Shown: positions 40,808-49,045 of the stretch, in pieces
How positions within the stretch are numbered: the first letter of the stretch is position 1
Layout of the letters: the number at the start of each line of letters is the position of its first letter
Assembly (NCBI GenBank): GCA_035765895.1
Contig: DASTWL010000064.1
Location: 1 to 58,762, forward strand
Length of the DNA stretch: 58,762 nucleotides
Source: Verrucomicrobiia bacterium
GTDB lineage: Bacteria; Verrucomicrobiota; Verrucomicrobiia; Limisphaerales; DSYF01
Reading direction: 5' to 3'
Program-made: the position numbers and the translations under genes
Notes under the pieces: generated by a model
What the model was told of the DNA's origin: nothing
Databases searched by the model: none
What the model saw: only the letters and a program-made list of their open reading frames with translations

Positions 40808-41251
40808 ATGGCCAGCTTTAACAAAGTCATCTTGGCGGGCAATCTGACCCGCGACCCGGAGCTGCGTTACACGCCGAAAGGCACCGCCGTCGCCCGCATC
40901 ACGCTGGCGGTGAACCGTGTTTTTGGCGGCGAAGATGGCCAGAAGAAGGAAGAGGTCAGCTTCATCGACGTCGAAGTTTGGGGGCGTCAGGCGGAGGTGA
41001 TCGGCCAATACATGAAGAAAGGCCGGCCGCTGCTGGTGGAGGGCCGGCTCAAGCTGGATTCCTGGGAGGACAAGAACACGAAGCAGAAAATGAGCAAGCT
41101 GAAGGTTGTTCTCGAAAGCTTTTCCTTCATCGACTCAAACCGCGGTGACGCAGAAGGCGGGCCTCGTCCCGCCGCCCGTCCAGCTCCCTCCGCTTCGGCG
41201 GAGCCCCTGTCGGGCGACGTCCCGCCGGAGAGCGACGACGTGCCGTTCTAA
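40808..41251 (+). CDS. ssb: Single-stranded DNA-binding protein
   Basis: OB-fold protein, 147 residues. MASFNKVILAGNLTRDPELRYTPKG is the usual start (FNKVILAGNLTRDPELRY), with DVEVWGRQAEVIGQYMKKG and GRLKLDSWEDKNTKQK following. A Pro/Ala-rich linker leads to the acidic protein-interaction tip SDDVPF. Placed between rpsF and rplI as in many bacteria, but rpsR is absent from the usual place between ssb and rplI. Confidence 0.96.
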   Translation: MASFNKVILAGNLTRDPELRYTPKGTAVARITLAVNRVFGGEDGQKKEEVSFIDVEVWGRQAEVIGQYMKKGRPLLVEGRLKLDSWEDKNTKQKMSKLKVVLESFSFIDSNRGDAEGGPRPAARPAPSASAEPLSGDVPPESDDVPF

Positions 41252-41294
41252 TTTTTGTTCATTCCAACCGATTTGATTTTCACGCATCACGTTT

Positions 41295-41870
41295 ATGGCC
41301 AAGACTGAAGTAATTCTCGTTCAAAACATCGTTGGGCTGGGTGGCGAATCCGACCAGGTGAAGGTTGCTGCCGGTTACGCCCGCAATTACCTGATTCCGC
41401 AGGGCCTCGCGATTCCGCTGAGCTCCGGGAACAAGCGCCGTCTCGAAGCCCTCCGCCAGCGCCGCGCCGAGCGCGAGGCGCACGAACTCAACTCGATGAC
41501 CGAGCTGGCGAAGAGCCTGCAGAAGCTCGTGCTCGTCATCAAGGTCAAGACCGGCGAAGACGGCAAGATGTTCGGCCACGTCACCAATGGCATGATCGCC
41601 GACGAGCTGAAACACCAGTTCGACATCAGTCTCGACAAGAAGAAGATTCAGACCGACCACGGTTTAAAGACCTTGGGCGAACACGAGGTCGAAATGAATC
41701 TGCACAGCGACGTAAAAGCGACGCTCAAGGTGCGGGTGGAAAGCCTTAATCCGCTGCCGGCGCCGGTGGAAGCCGAGCCGAAGAAGGAGGAAGGAAAGGC
41801 CGAACGTCGGACGCGCCGCGCCGAAGGCGAAGGCGGTAAGAAGACCCGCAGCACCAAGGCGGCTGAGTAA
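41295..41870 (+). CDS. rplI: 50S ribosomal protein L9
   Basis: bL9, binds 23S rRNA at the base of L1. MAKTEVILVQNIVGLGGESDQVKV and GYARNYLIPQGLAIPLS form the N-terminal domain, a long central helix follows, and the C-terminal domain contains KTGEDGKMFGHVTNGMIAD. The last 40 residues are a Lys/Glu/Arg-rich tail, making 191 residues against about 150. A terminator at 41895-41922 ends the operon. Confidence 0.95.
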   Translation: MAKTEVILVQNIVGLGGESDQVKVAAGYARNYLIPQGLAIPLSSGNKRRLEALRQRRAEREAHELNSMTELAKSLQKLVLVIKVKTGEDGKMFGHVTNGMIADELKHQFDISLDKKKIQTDHGLKTLGEHEVEMNLHSDVKATLKVRVESLNPLPAPVEAEPKKEEGKAERRTRRAEGEGGKKTRSTKAAE

Positions 41871-41894
41871 TCCACCGCTCGTTAAAAATCTGAC

Positions 41895-41922
41895 AGGGCA
41901 GGCAATTTTGCCTGCCCTTTTT
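41895..41922. terminator. Terminator after rplI, possibly shared with the convergent bat operon
   Basis: A 9-bp perfect stem (41896-41904 with 41909-41917) has a 4-nt loop and five T residues on the plus strand. It lies 16 bp before the stop of the minus-strand bat gene and has A residues on its 5' side, so it may work for both directions. Confidence 0.82.
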
Positions 41923-41937
41923 CTTTGTTTGCCAGGA

Positions 41938-43854
41938 TCACCAGTCCTTGGTTGGGGGATGGCCGGCCGGCGGTGATTCCAGCTTCTGCAACGGCAGCAC
42001 CTGCTCGTCGCCCTTCATGGCGTCCAGAAAACGGCGCGCCTGTTCAGGCGACATTTCCCCCTGACGCTGGCCGTTTGCCGTGGCTTGTTCCGCCGCCTGC
42101 TCCTGACGCTTTTCGCCTTCGGATTTGGTGGGTTCTGACGGTTGCTGCGGCTGCTTCTGCTGCTCTTGCGGCGATGGCGACGCTGGTTGCTTTTGGTCGT
42201 CCGGTGAGGGCTTGTTCTGGCCGCCTTGCTGGGGATTGGATTGTTGTTGTTCCTGCTGCTGTTGTTGCTGCTTTTGTTCGTCGGACTTTTGCTGGTCCCG
42301 TTTCCCGTTTTGTTGCTGCTGGTTCTGCTGCTGGTTTTGTTTTTGATCCGGCTTGGATTGTTGCTGATTCTGCCGCTGCTGCTGTTTTTGCTGTTGCTTC
42401 AACTGCTCCAGCTGTTGTTTGACGAATTCGTAATTGTGTTTGGCGTCTGCATCCTGCGCATTCAGCTTCAGGGCACTGTCAAAGTCGCTCAGTGATTTTT
42501 CCCACAGCTGTTGGCGGGTTTGCGGGCTGGCTTCGTTCTGACCCTGGCGGAACAGGGTGTTGCCCCGGTTGTAGTAGGCGCGTTGCTGCAGGTTCAGGTC
42601 CGGCGCGGTCGCGGCCTTGCTCAACAACGTCGCGGCCTCGTCGAATTTTCCATTTCGGTAGGCGGCTGTGCCCGCATTCAGGGCGAGCCGCGTGTCGTCC
42701 GGCCGTTTTTTCAGCAACCGCTCGTATTCGCTCCTGGCCTTGTCAAAGCGCCCGCTCTGGTAATCGCGCAATGCGCCGGCCGCCGAACCCCATGCCAGGG
42801 GCGGCAGCAGGAAAACCGCGAGCCAAAGTGCGACCACCGCCTGTCGTTTCGCGACGGGCAGTGACCCTGTCGTCGGGGTGGATTTGCCCAGTCGCGCCGG
42901 CAACAAGATTTCGCCGAGCAGGAGCAGGATGGCCAGCGCCAGCGGCCAGTGGAATTGTTCGTGGTAATCCTTGTAGAGCCGGGCTTCAGATTCGGTCCGG
43001 GGCAGCGGTGCCAATCCCTTTTCATAAAGCGTTTCAATGACCTTGGAGCCGCGCAGCGGCAGATAAAATCCATGTCCGGCTTGGGCGATTTCCTTCAGCA
43101 GCGTTTCGTCCAGCCGGGACTTCACGCGGTTGCCGTTTTCATCGCGGACGGATTCGGGCAGCAGCACGCCCTCGGGCGAGCCGATCCCAATGGTGAAAAT
43201 GCGCAGCCCGGCCGCGGCTGCCTTGCGGGCGGCCTCGACGGCGTTGGCATCGTGATCTTCACCGTCGGTGAAAAGAACCAGCACCTTGTAGCCATCGCCT
43301 TCCTTGAAGGCCGCTTGTGCGGTCGCGATGGCCTCGGCGATGGCCGTTCCTCCCTGGGGCAGGGTGTTGACGTCCAGCATGTCCACGCTCTGACGAAAGG
43401 CCGATTCATCAATCGTCATCGGGCATTCCAGGAAGGCGTCGCCGGCAAAGGCCACGAGCCCGAGCCGGTCTGACTTGGCGGTCTGCATCAAATCCAGCGC
43501 GGCCAGTTTTGCGCGCGCCAGCCGGCTCGGTGCGATGTCGTCAGCCAGCATGGATTTGGACGTGTCAATCGCCACCACGACATCGAGACTTTTCTGGTGC
43601 GCTTCCTGCCAGGTGAATCCCCATTGCGGACGGGCGAGGGCGATGACCAACGCCGTCGCGGCCCCGACCAGCAGCAGCGCGCGAAGCTGTTCGCGGGCGG
43701 GCGAAATCCCGACGGCCAGCTCCGGCAGCAGCCGTGCCTGAACGAACGCGGTCAACAAGCGCCGCCGGTTGCGTCCGGCCCACCACAGAAATGCCATCAA
43801 CGCCGGCGGGACGACCAGCAGCAGCCAGAGCACGTGCGGATGGGCAAATCTCAT
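41938..43854 (-). CDS. BatB/BatC-type fusion: VWA domain, TPR repeats and Gln-rich tail
   Basis: 638-residue membrane protein. Two N-terminal membrane segments (about residues 8-25, 58-75) and one near 308-325 bracket a von Willebrand A domain whose metal site is VAIDTSKSML, followed by VLFTDGEDHD. After a further hydrophobic segment near 345-365, a TPR-like region (AGALRDYQSGRFDKARSEYE, then NRGNTLFRQGQNE) runs to about residue 470. The remaining part, about 475-600, is almost pure Gln/Lys/Pro/Asn/Ser. BatB and BatC are usually separate genes; here they are one. ATG overlaps the upstream BatA stop (ATGA). Confidence 0.88.
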   Translation of the reverse strand: MRFAHPHVLWLLLVVPPALMAFLWWAGRNRRRLLTAFVQARLLPELAVGISPAREQLRALLLVGAATALVIALARPQWGFTWQEAHQKSLDVVVAIDTSKSMLADDIAPSRLARAKLAALDLMQTAKSDRLGLVAFAGDAFLECPMTIDESAFRQSVDMLDVNTLPQGGTAIAEAIATAQAAFKEGDGYKVLVLFTDGEDHDANAVEAARKAAAAGLRIFTIGIGSPEGVLLPESVRDENGNRVKSRLDETLLKEIAQAGHGFYLPLRGSKVIETLYEKGLAPLPRTESEARLYKDYHEQFHWPLALAILLLLGEILLPARLGKSTPTTGSLPVAKRQAVVALWLAVFLLPPLAWGSAAGALRDYQSGRFDKARSEYERLLKKRPDDTRLALNAGTAAYRNGKFDEAATLLSKAATAPDLNLQQRAYYNRGNTLFRQGQNEASPQTRQQLWEKSLSDFDSALKLNAQDADAKHNYEFVKQQLEQLKQQQKQQQRQNQQQSKPDQKQNQQQNQQQQNGKRDQQKSDEQKQQQQQQEQQQSNPQQGGQNKPSPDDQKQPASPSPQEQQKQPQQPSEPTKSEGEKRQEQAAEQATANGQRQGEMSPEQARRFLDAMKGDEQVLPLQKLESPPAGHPPTKDW

Positions 43855-44852
43855 GGCAGCCTCCGCCAGACGGTGTTGCCCAGCCCGAGTTCGGCAAACA
43901 ACAACAGCAGGCCCGGCGCAATCAGCCAGCCGGCCAGTTCCTCATAATGGGTGAACCGCTTTACGTCCATTTCGGTCTTCTCCAGCTTGTCGATCTCCGC
44001 GTAGATGTTTTGAAACCGCTGCGCGTTGTCGGCGCGGTAGTATTTGCCGCCCGTCTTGTCGGCAATCTTCTGCAACGTGCCTTCGTCAATGTCCACCGGC
44101 ACCATCTGATACGTGTGCCGGCCGAACACGTCCACCACGGGAAACGGCGCTTGCCCGCGGGTGCCGATCCCGATGGTGTAAACTTTCACCCCCAGCGCGG
44201 CCGCGGCCTCGGCGGCCGTCAGCGGCGGAATCTTGCCCGCGTTGTTCTGCCCGTCCGTCATGAGGATGACGATCTTGCTCTTTGCCTTGAGGTCGCGCAG
44301 CCGGTTGACCGCCGCGCTCAGCCCCGAGCCGATGGCCGTGCCGTCCTCGATCAGATGCAACTTCAGCCGGTCAATGTTCTGTTCGAGAAAATCATGGTCG
44401 AGCGTCAGCGGGCAGGCGATGTAGGCCTTGGCAGCAAAAGCCACCAAACCAATGCGGTCGTTGGGCCGCTTGTCGATGAACCGCTTCAACACCTGCTTGG
44501 CCATGTTAATGCGGTTCACGCGCTGGCCGCCGATCTCGAAATCTTCCGACTCCATGCTGCCTGAGAGGTCAATCGCCACAACGATGTCCACCCCGCTGGC
44601 ATGAATGGTTTGTTCGCTGCGCGAGAGCCGCGGCTGGGCCAGTGCCACGATGAACAGGGCCAGCGTCACCCAGCGCAACGCCGCCAGCACCCGTCCCGCG
44701 CGGGAACGCGTGGGGCCGCCGATGCCCGCCACCAACTTCGTGGAGGAATACACAAACGCCGCGGGCCGCCCGCGTTGGCCTTTCAGCCACGCCGCCAGGG
44801 GCAGTCCGAGCAGCAGCAGCAACAACCAGGGATGTGCAAACGTTATGACCAT
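43851..44852 (-). CDS. BatA-type von Willebrand A domain protein
   Basis: About 333 residues. MVITFAHPWLLLLLLGLPLAAW is an N-terminal membrane segment and a second lies near residue 60. The VWA domain has the MIDAS motif VAIDLSGSMES, with the later Thr in the domain and LMTDGQNNAG. The C terminus has another membrane helix (LAGWLIAPGLLLLFAEL). Aerotolerance-cluster (Bat) membership follows from the order moxR-DUF58-DUF4381-like-BatA-BatB. ATG 44852 was chosen (TGATG with the upstream stop); GTG 44855 is possible. Confidence 0.88.
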   Translation of the reverse strand: MVITFAHPWLLLLLLGLPLAAWLKGQRGRPAAFVYSSTKLVAGIGGPTRSRAGRVLAALRWVTLALFIVALAQPRLSRSEQTIHASGVDIVVAIDLSGSMESEDFEIGGQRVNRINMAKQVLKRFIDKRPNDRIGLVAFAAKAYIACPLTLDHDFLEQNIDRLKLHLIEDGTAIGSGLSAAVNRLRDLKAKSKIVILMTDGQNNAGKIPPLTAAEAAAALGVKVYTIGIGTRGQAPFPVVDVFGRHTYQMVPVDIDEGTLQKIADKTGGKYYRADNAQRFQNIYAEIDKLEKTEMDVKRFTHYEELAGWLIAPGLLLLFAELGLGNTVWRRLP

Positions 44853-45427
44853 CACGATGAAACGGCTGCGGCGGATTCATTGACGCCCGGGGCGGCCAGC
44901 GGGCGCGGCTCGGTTTCGTCCACGAGCCGGCCCGCGGCGCCGTGCAGGTCGCGCAATTCGGCCTCCGTGGGTTCGTAACGCGCGAATTTGACCAGATCGC
45001 AGCGCTGAAGGAAGTCGCCGAGACTTTCCTTTTGCGCCGGATTGAGCAGCTGCGTTGCCTGCAGCTCGCGCAAAAATTCCTCGGTGGTTCGTTCCGGGGC
45101 GCGGAAGTCGAAGCGTTCCTCCAGATAGGTGCGGAGCGCATCCGAGACGGCGATCACAAACGGCTTGGGCTCGTGCAACCAGCGCAACGCCGCTTCGAGC
45201 CGTTGACGTGCCCGAACGTGGGGCGGGATGAGTGGCGGCAGCGGGACCTGCTTGCGCCGGGAAAGGAACCACGCCGTCACGCCAATGATCAAGCCCGCCA
45301 CGGCCAGCGCAGCCAGCGTCCACCACAACCACGCCCAGCCGCTGGGGATGGCCACGGGCGGTTTGATGTCGTGCAGACCGTTGGTTGCGGTGACTGCGTT
45401 CCAGTTCGTTTGTGCCAGCGTTGCCAT
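44852..45427 (-). CDS. DUF4381-like membrane protein of the bat operon
   Basis: 191 residues. A short periplasmic N terminus with the pattern LHDIKPPVAIPSGWAWLWW leads into one membrane helix (ALAVAGLIIGVTAWFL) and a cytoplasmic helical domain (RLEAALRWLHEP, LRTYLEERFDFRAPERTTEEF). This matches the small protein usually encoded between DUF58 and BatA genes. ATG 45427 is preceded by GAGG at 6 nt; a TTG at 45433 overlaps the DUF58 stop. Confidence 0.78.
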   Translation of the reverse strand: MATLAQTNWNAVTATNGLHDIKPPVAIPSGWAWLWWTLAALAVAGLIIGVTAWFLSRRKQVPLPPLIPPHVRARQRLEAALRWLHEPKPFVIAVSDALRTYLEERFDFRAPERTTEEFLRELQATQLLNPAQKESLGDFLQRCDLVKFARYEPTEAELRDLHGAAGRLVDETEPRPLAAPGVNESAAAVSS

Positions 45428-45429
45428 GC

Positions 45430-46347
45430 TCAACCTCGCAACCGTCGCTTTTCCCGCGTCTCGAAGAACCGTCCCAAGGCCACCCCGTAGGGCTGATCCG
45501 TGCGCAATTGAATCGCGTCAATCCGGGCCGAGCGGAACATGCGGTCCAGTTCCGCCTGGTTCCGCCACTGACGCAGGGCGAAGGCATTGCGGTTCGCGTC
45601 CGAGCCGGTGTTGATTTCGACGACTTCACCCGACTCGGCATCCTCCAGCACCAGCCGGCCCAAATCGGGCAGCTCAAATTCATAGCGGTCCGCGATTTGC
45701 ACGGCGACCAGGTCGTGCCGGCGGTTGGCCTGCTTGATGGACGTTTGGAAATTGCGAATGTCGGCCGGCTTCGGTTCCACCAGCGCCGGGGCGAGAAAGT
45801 CGGACACCATCACCATGATGGCCCGATGCGCCAGCATGCGGTTGGCAAACTCCAATGCGCCGGGCAGATCCGTCCCACGACGCTGCGGCTCGAAGAACAG
45901 CACTTCGCGGATGACGCGGAGCACGTGCTTCCGGCCCTTGCGCGGCGGGATGAACTTCTCCACCTCGTCGGTGAAGAGGACGAGGCCCACCTTGTCGTTG
46001 TTGCGGATGGCGGAGAAGGCGAGCACGGAGGCGATCTCGGCGGCGAGTTCCCGCTTGGACTGCGCCTGCGAGCCGAACCGCCCGGAGCCGCTGACGTCCA
46101 CCACGAGCATGAGCGTGAGTTCGCGTTCCTCGACGAACTTCTTCACGAACGGATGGTTCATGCGCGCGGTGACGTTCCAATCGATCGAGCGCACCTCGTC
46201 GCCGGGCTGGTATTCGCGCACCTCGTCGAAGTTCATGCCCTGGCCCTTGAAGACGGAATGATACTGGCCCGCGAGCGTTTCCGTCACGATGCGGTTCGTG
46301 CGAATCTCAATCTGCCGGATTTTTTTGAGGATCTCGCGGGGGATCAT
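45430..46347 (-). CDS. DUF58 domain protein of the moxR-bat operon
   Basis: 305 residues. The start ILKKIRQIEIRTNRIV, the GQYHSVFKGQGMNFDEVREYQPGDEVRSIDWN region (words: YHSVFKGQGMNF, REYQPGDEVRSIDWN) and a VWA-like fold with VVDVSGSGRFG identify DUF58. Functionally it is the partner of MoxR AAA ATPases and is thought to help chaperone or activate other proteins. It lies downstream of moxR but is separated from it by an unrelated lipoprotein gene. Confidence 0.93.
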   Translation of the reverse strand: MIPREILKKIRQIEIRTNRIVTETLAGQYHSVFKGQGMNFDEVREYQPGDEVRSIDWNVTARMNHPFVKKFVEERELTLMLVVDVSGSGRFGSQAQSKRELAAEIASVLAFSAIRNNDKVGLVLFTDEVEKFIPPRKGRKHVLRVIREVLFFEPQRRGTDLPGALEFANRMLAHRAIMVMVSDFLAPALVEPKPADIRNFQTSIKQANRRHDLVAVQIADRYEFELPDLGRLVLEDAESGEVVEINTGSDANRNAFALRQWRNQAELDRMFRSARIDAIQLRTDQPYGVALGRFFETREKRRLRG

Positions 46348-46356
46348 AGTCTTTGC

Positions 46357-46935
46357 TCAGTTACTTAATGATCCGGAAGCATCCAAAGAGTGAGAGCCAA
46401 GCCAAACGCGCAACTGACCTTTAACCACACCTGATGTTTCTATTTCAACAAGCATCACATCGAGGCGACGATGAGGTGTGACTGTAAAATAGTAATACTT
46501 TATCTGGCTGCCGCCCCCATCGTAGCCGCCTGCCATATTGGTGTGTTTTCCAAACAGTTTTTCGAGTGCCGATGCTGAACGTGCTTGTAGAACCTTTTCA
46601 ACCGGCGGAAGCGATTTTTTGTATACCGCTTCGAACCAAAAAGAATCTCCTTCTCCATCCAGTCTCACTCTTGATCCATCCCCCCAGCGGTCACGGTTTA
46701 CTGAGCGAATAACAACTTTCCGCTCGGTGGCGCTGCCAACCCACTCTTCTTGGTGTTTCGGATTGAGAACCATTTCAATCGGTTGCGACAGTTTGTTGGT
46801 TACTTGATGGTTGCTTTCAAGCGCTTCAGCTAGAGGAGGCCAGACTGGCGAAGCTTCGCGCCGTGGCGTCGTTGAGCAACCGCTCAGCACACTGAAGCAA
46901 ACCAATGAAATCCAGATGATAGGCTCGACCCGCAT
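46357..46935 (-). CDS. Hypothetical lipoprotein inserted in the moxR-bat operon
   Basis: About 192 residues from ATG 46935; GTG 46944, overlapping the moxR stop, is an alternative. IIWISLVCFSVLSGCSTT is a signal peptide with lipobox LSGC. The mature part is polar, with GGYDGGGSQIKYYYFTVTPHRRLDVMLVE as its most distinctive stretch (words: GGYDGGGSQIKYYYF, TPHRRLDVMLVE). I do not recognise the family. Its base composition is visibly lower in GC than the flanking moxR and DUF58 genes, suggesting later acquisition. It has 3-9 bp spacing on both sides, so it is transcribed with the operon. Confidence 0.8.
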   Translation of the reverse strand: MRVEPIIWISLVCFSVLSGCSTTPRREASPVWPPLAEALESNHQVTNKLSQPIEMVLNPKHQEEWVGSATERKVVIRSVNRDRWGDGSRVRLDGEGDSFWFEAVYKKSLPPVEKVLQARSASALEKLFGKHTNMAGGYDGGGSQIKYYYFTVTPHRRLDVMLVEIETSGVVKGQLRVWLGSHSLDASGSLSN

Positions 46936-46940
46936 ACGAC

Positions 46941-47930
46941 TCACGGCACAGGCAACTCATCAAAAATCTTCTGGATGATGTTCTCGCTGGTCTTTTCCTC
47001 GGCCTCGGCTTCGTAGGTGATGGCCACGCGGTGGCGCAGCACGTCCATGCCGATGCTCTTCACGTCCTGCGGGGTCACGTAGCCGCGGCCCTTGAGGAAC
47101 GCATACGCCTTGGCCGCTAGCGTCAGCGCGATGGTCGCGCGCGGCGAGGCGCCGAGCTGGATGAATTCCTTTACCGCAATCTTGTAATGGTCCGGGTCAC
47201 GCGTGGCGCAGACCACGTCCACGATGTAGTCCTTCACCTTGTCGTCCACGTAGATGTCGTTGATGACTTCGCGGGCCTTGAGGATTTGCTGCGGGTCCAC
47301 GACGGCTTCGGTATGCGGCTGACCGCTGGTGCGCGCCATCATGTCGAGGATTTGCCGTTCTTCGGTGCGCGTCGGGTAACCGATTTTTAGCTTCAACATG
47401 AAGCGATCCACCTGTGCCTCAGGCAGGGGATAGGTGCCTTCCTGTTCGATCGGGTTCTGCGTCGCGAGCACGAGGAAGGGTTCCTCCAGCCGGTAAGTCT
47501 GGTCGCCGATGGTGACCTGCTTTTCCTGCATGGCTTCGAGCAGGGCGGATTGCACCTTGGCGGGCGCGCGGTTGATTTCGTCGGCGAGGACGAGGTTGGC
47601 AAAGACCGGGCCCCTGCGCGTGGTGAAGTTGCCGGACTGCGGGTTGTAAACCTGCGTGCCGATGACGTCGGCGGGCAGCATGTCGGGCGTGAATTGCAGG
47701 CGGGCGAACTTCACGTGCATGCAGTTTGCCAGCGACTTCACCGCGAGCGTCTTGGCCAGGCCGGGCACGCCTTCGAGGAGGACGTGTCCGTTCGCGAGCA
47801 GTCCGATGACGAGCCGCTCGGTGAGGTATTGCTGGCCGACGATGACCTTGCTGAGTTCGTTGAAGAGCGGGCGGGTGAAGGAGCTGGCTTCCGCAACCGC
47901 CGCGTTGATGGCCGTTAGTCCCGTGTTCAT
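46941..47930 (-). CDS. MoxR-type AAA+ ATPase
   Basis: 329 residues. Walker A is LEGVPGLAKTLAVKSLA and Walker B VLADEINRAPAKVQSALLEAMQEKQVT (words: VLADEINRAPAK, LLEAMQE). ATQNPIEQEGTYPLPEAQVDRF is the sensor/arginine-finger region. The C-terminal lid ends RHRVAITYEAEAEE. MoxR proteins work with VWA/DUF58 partners, which follow downstream. First gene of the minus-strand operon; the 183-bp region to cdsA would hold divergent promoters. Confidence 0.95.
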   Translation of the reverse strand: MNTGLTAINAAVAEASSFTRPLFNELSKVIVGQQYLTERLVIGLLANGHVLLEGVPGLAKTLAVKSLANCMHVKFARLQFTPDMLPADVIGTQVYNPQSGNFTTRRGPVFANLVLADEINRAPAKVQSALLEAMQEKQVTIGDQTYRLEEPFLVLATQNPIEQEGTYPLPEAQVDRFMLKLKIGYPTRTEERQILDMMARTSGQPHTEAVVDPQQILKAREVINDIYVDDKVKDYIVDVVCATRDPDHYKIAVKEFIQLGASPRATIALTLAAKAYAFLKGRGYVTPQDVKSIGMDVLRHRVAITYEAEAEEKTSENIIQKIFDELPVP

Positions 47931-48113
47931 GGTCGCAAAATGTTAACGACAGAAAGACAGGCAGGCCAGCAGGGTGTTCAAAAAATCCGGGGAAAACGGA
48001 AGCCGCGGGCCGCGTCCAATGCCCACGAAGGCTGTCATCCAGGCCGGCATGATAAAAAAATTTGCGTCCGAAAATTCTCGCGAGCCGCCGCCGGTTTTTC
48101 CAAACTCCGCCCG

Positions 48114-49040
48114 ATGTCGAACCAACCCGTTGCCGCTCCTGCTGCGCCCAGCAAAGCGCAGGTGTTTGTGCGTCGCTTGGGGAGCTCCTTGCTGCTGTGG
48201 GCCGTCGTCATCGGAGCGTTGTTCTCGGGCAACCGCTTTCTGTCCGATTACGTGTTTCTCGCCATCATGCTGGTGCTCTCCGTGGCGGGATTGCTCGAGT
48301 TCTACGGCATCGCCCAAAAGCGGGACCTGGTTTGCTTCAAGGGCTGGGGCATCGCGGCGGGCGTGTTGATGACGGTGGGCATCTTCCTGCATTGCACGGG
48401 CAAGCTTGGCATTCACAATTCGCCCTCGCGCGTCAACGATTTCGAGACAAGCTTCCTCATCCTGTTCGTGCTCGGGCTCTGCGTGCGCCAGTTCATGGCG
48501 CGGAGCAACACCGCGGGCATCGTGGCGATCTCCACGACCCTCTTCGGCCTGATGTATGTGCCGTGGCTGTTGAACTTCATCACCCAGATCAACTATTTCC
48601 CCGTGCTCACGCCGGGCGACGGGACGTTCTTCGTGCTCTACTTCATCCTCGTGACGAAGTTCAGCGACATGGGCGCCTACGCGGTTGGTTCGTTGATTGG
48701 CAAGCACAAGATGATTCCGCGCATCAGCCCCGGCAAAACGTGGGAAGGTTTCGGCGGGGCAATCCTGGTTTCCACCATCGCCAGCGTGGTGTTCGCTCAT
48801 CTGGCCAAGGCCCACCTGCTGGGAATGAACCTGAAACACGCCATCATCCTCGGGGTGATTCTCAGCGTCAGTGCGGTCATCGGCGACCTGATTGAATCGC
48901 TCTTCAAGCGTGAAGCGGGCCTCAAGGATTCCGGCAAGCTGTTCCCGGGGATTGGCGGCATTCTCGATCTGCTCGACAGCCTTTTGTTCAACGCGCCCAT
49001 CATGTATCTCTATCTGCGGCACATTCTGACGCATCCCTGA
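48114..49040 (+). CDS. cdsA: Phosphatidate cytidylyltransferase
   Basis: Makes CDP-diacylglycerol, the substrate of PgsA also in this window. Multiple hydrophobic segments and the C-terminal signature region are present: SPGKTWEGFGGAI, then IGDLIESLFKREAGLKDSGKLFPG (words: ESLFKREAGLKDSGK), then IGGILDLLDSLLFNAP. In the classic signature the residues at the G-x-G-G and L-D-x-x-D positions are His and Arg; here they are Ile and Leu, a variation also seen in Planctomycetes-type CdsA. 308 residues from ATG 48114. dxr follows after 5 bp. Confidence 0.9.
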   Translation: MSNQPVAAPAAPSKAQVFVRRLGSSLLLWAVVIGALFSGNRFLSDYVFLAIMLVLSVAGLLEFYGIAQKRDLVCFKGWGIAAGVLMTVGIFLHCTGKLGIHNSPSRVNDFETSFLILFVLGLCVRQFMARSNTAGIVAISTTLFGLMYVPWLLNFITQINYFPVLTPGDGTFFVLYFILVTKFSDMGAYAVGSLIGKHKMIPRISPGKTWEGFGGAILVSTIASVVFAHLAKAHLLGMNLKHAIILGVILSVSAVIGDLIESLFKREAGLKDSGKLFPGIGGILDLLDSLLFNAPIMYLYLRHILTHP

Positions 49041-49045
49041 TAACA

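Noticed and set aside
42125-42346. Cys-rich small open frame on the plus strand
   Set aside because: It is the complement of the Gln codon tract of the BatB/BatC gene; runs of CTG/TGC read as Cys and Leu.
47931-48113. N-terminal extension of cdsA and possible small RNA in the divergent gap
   Set aside because: The upstream frame shows no conserved sequence and no hairpin-plus-T-run was found; ATG 48114 is the sensible start.
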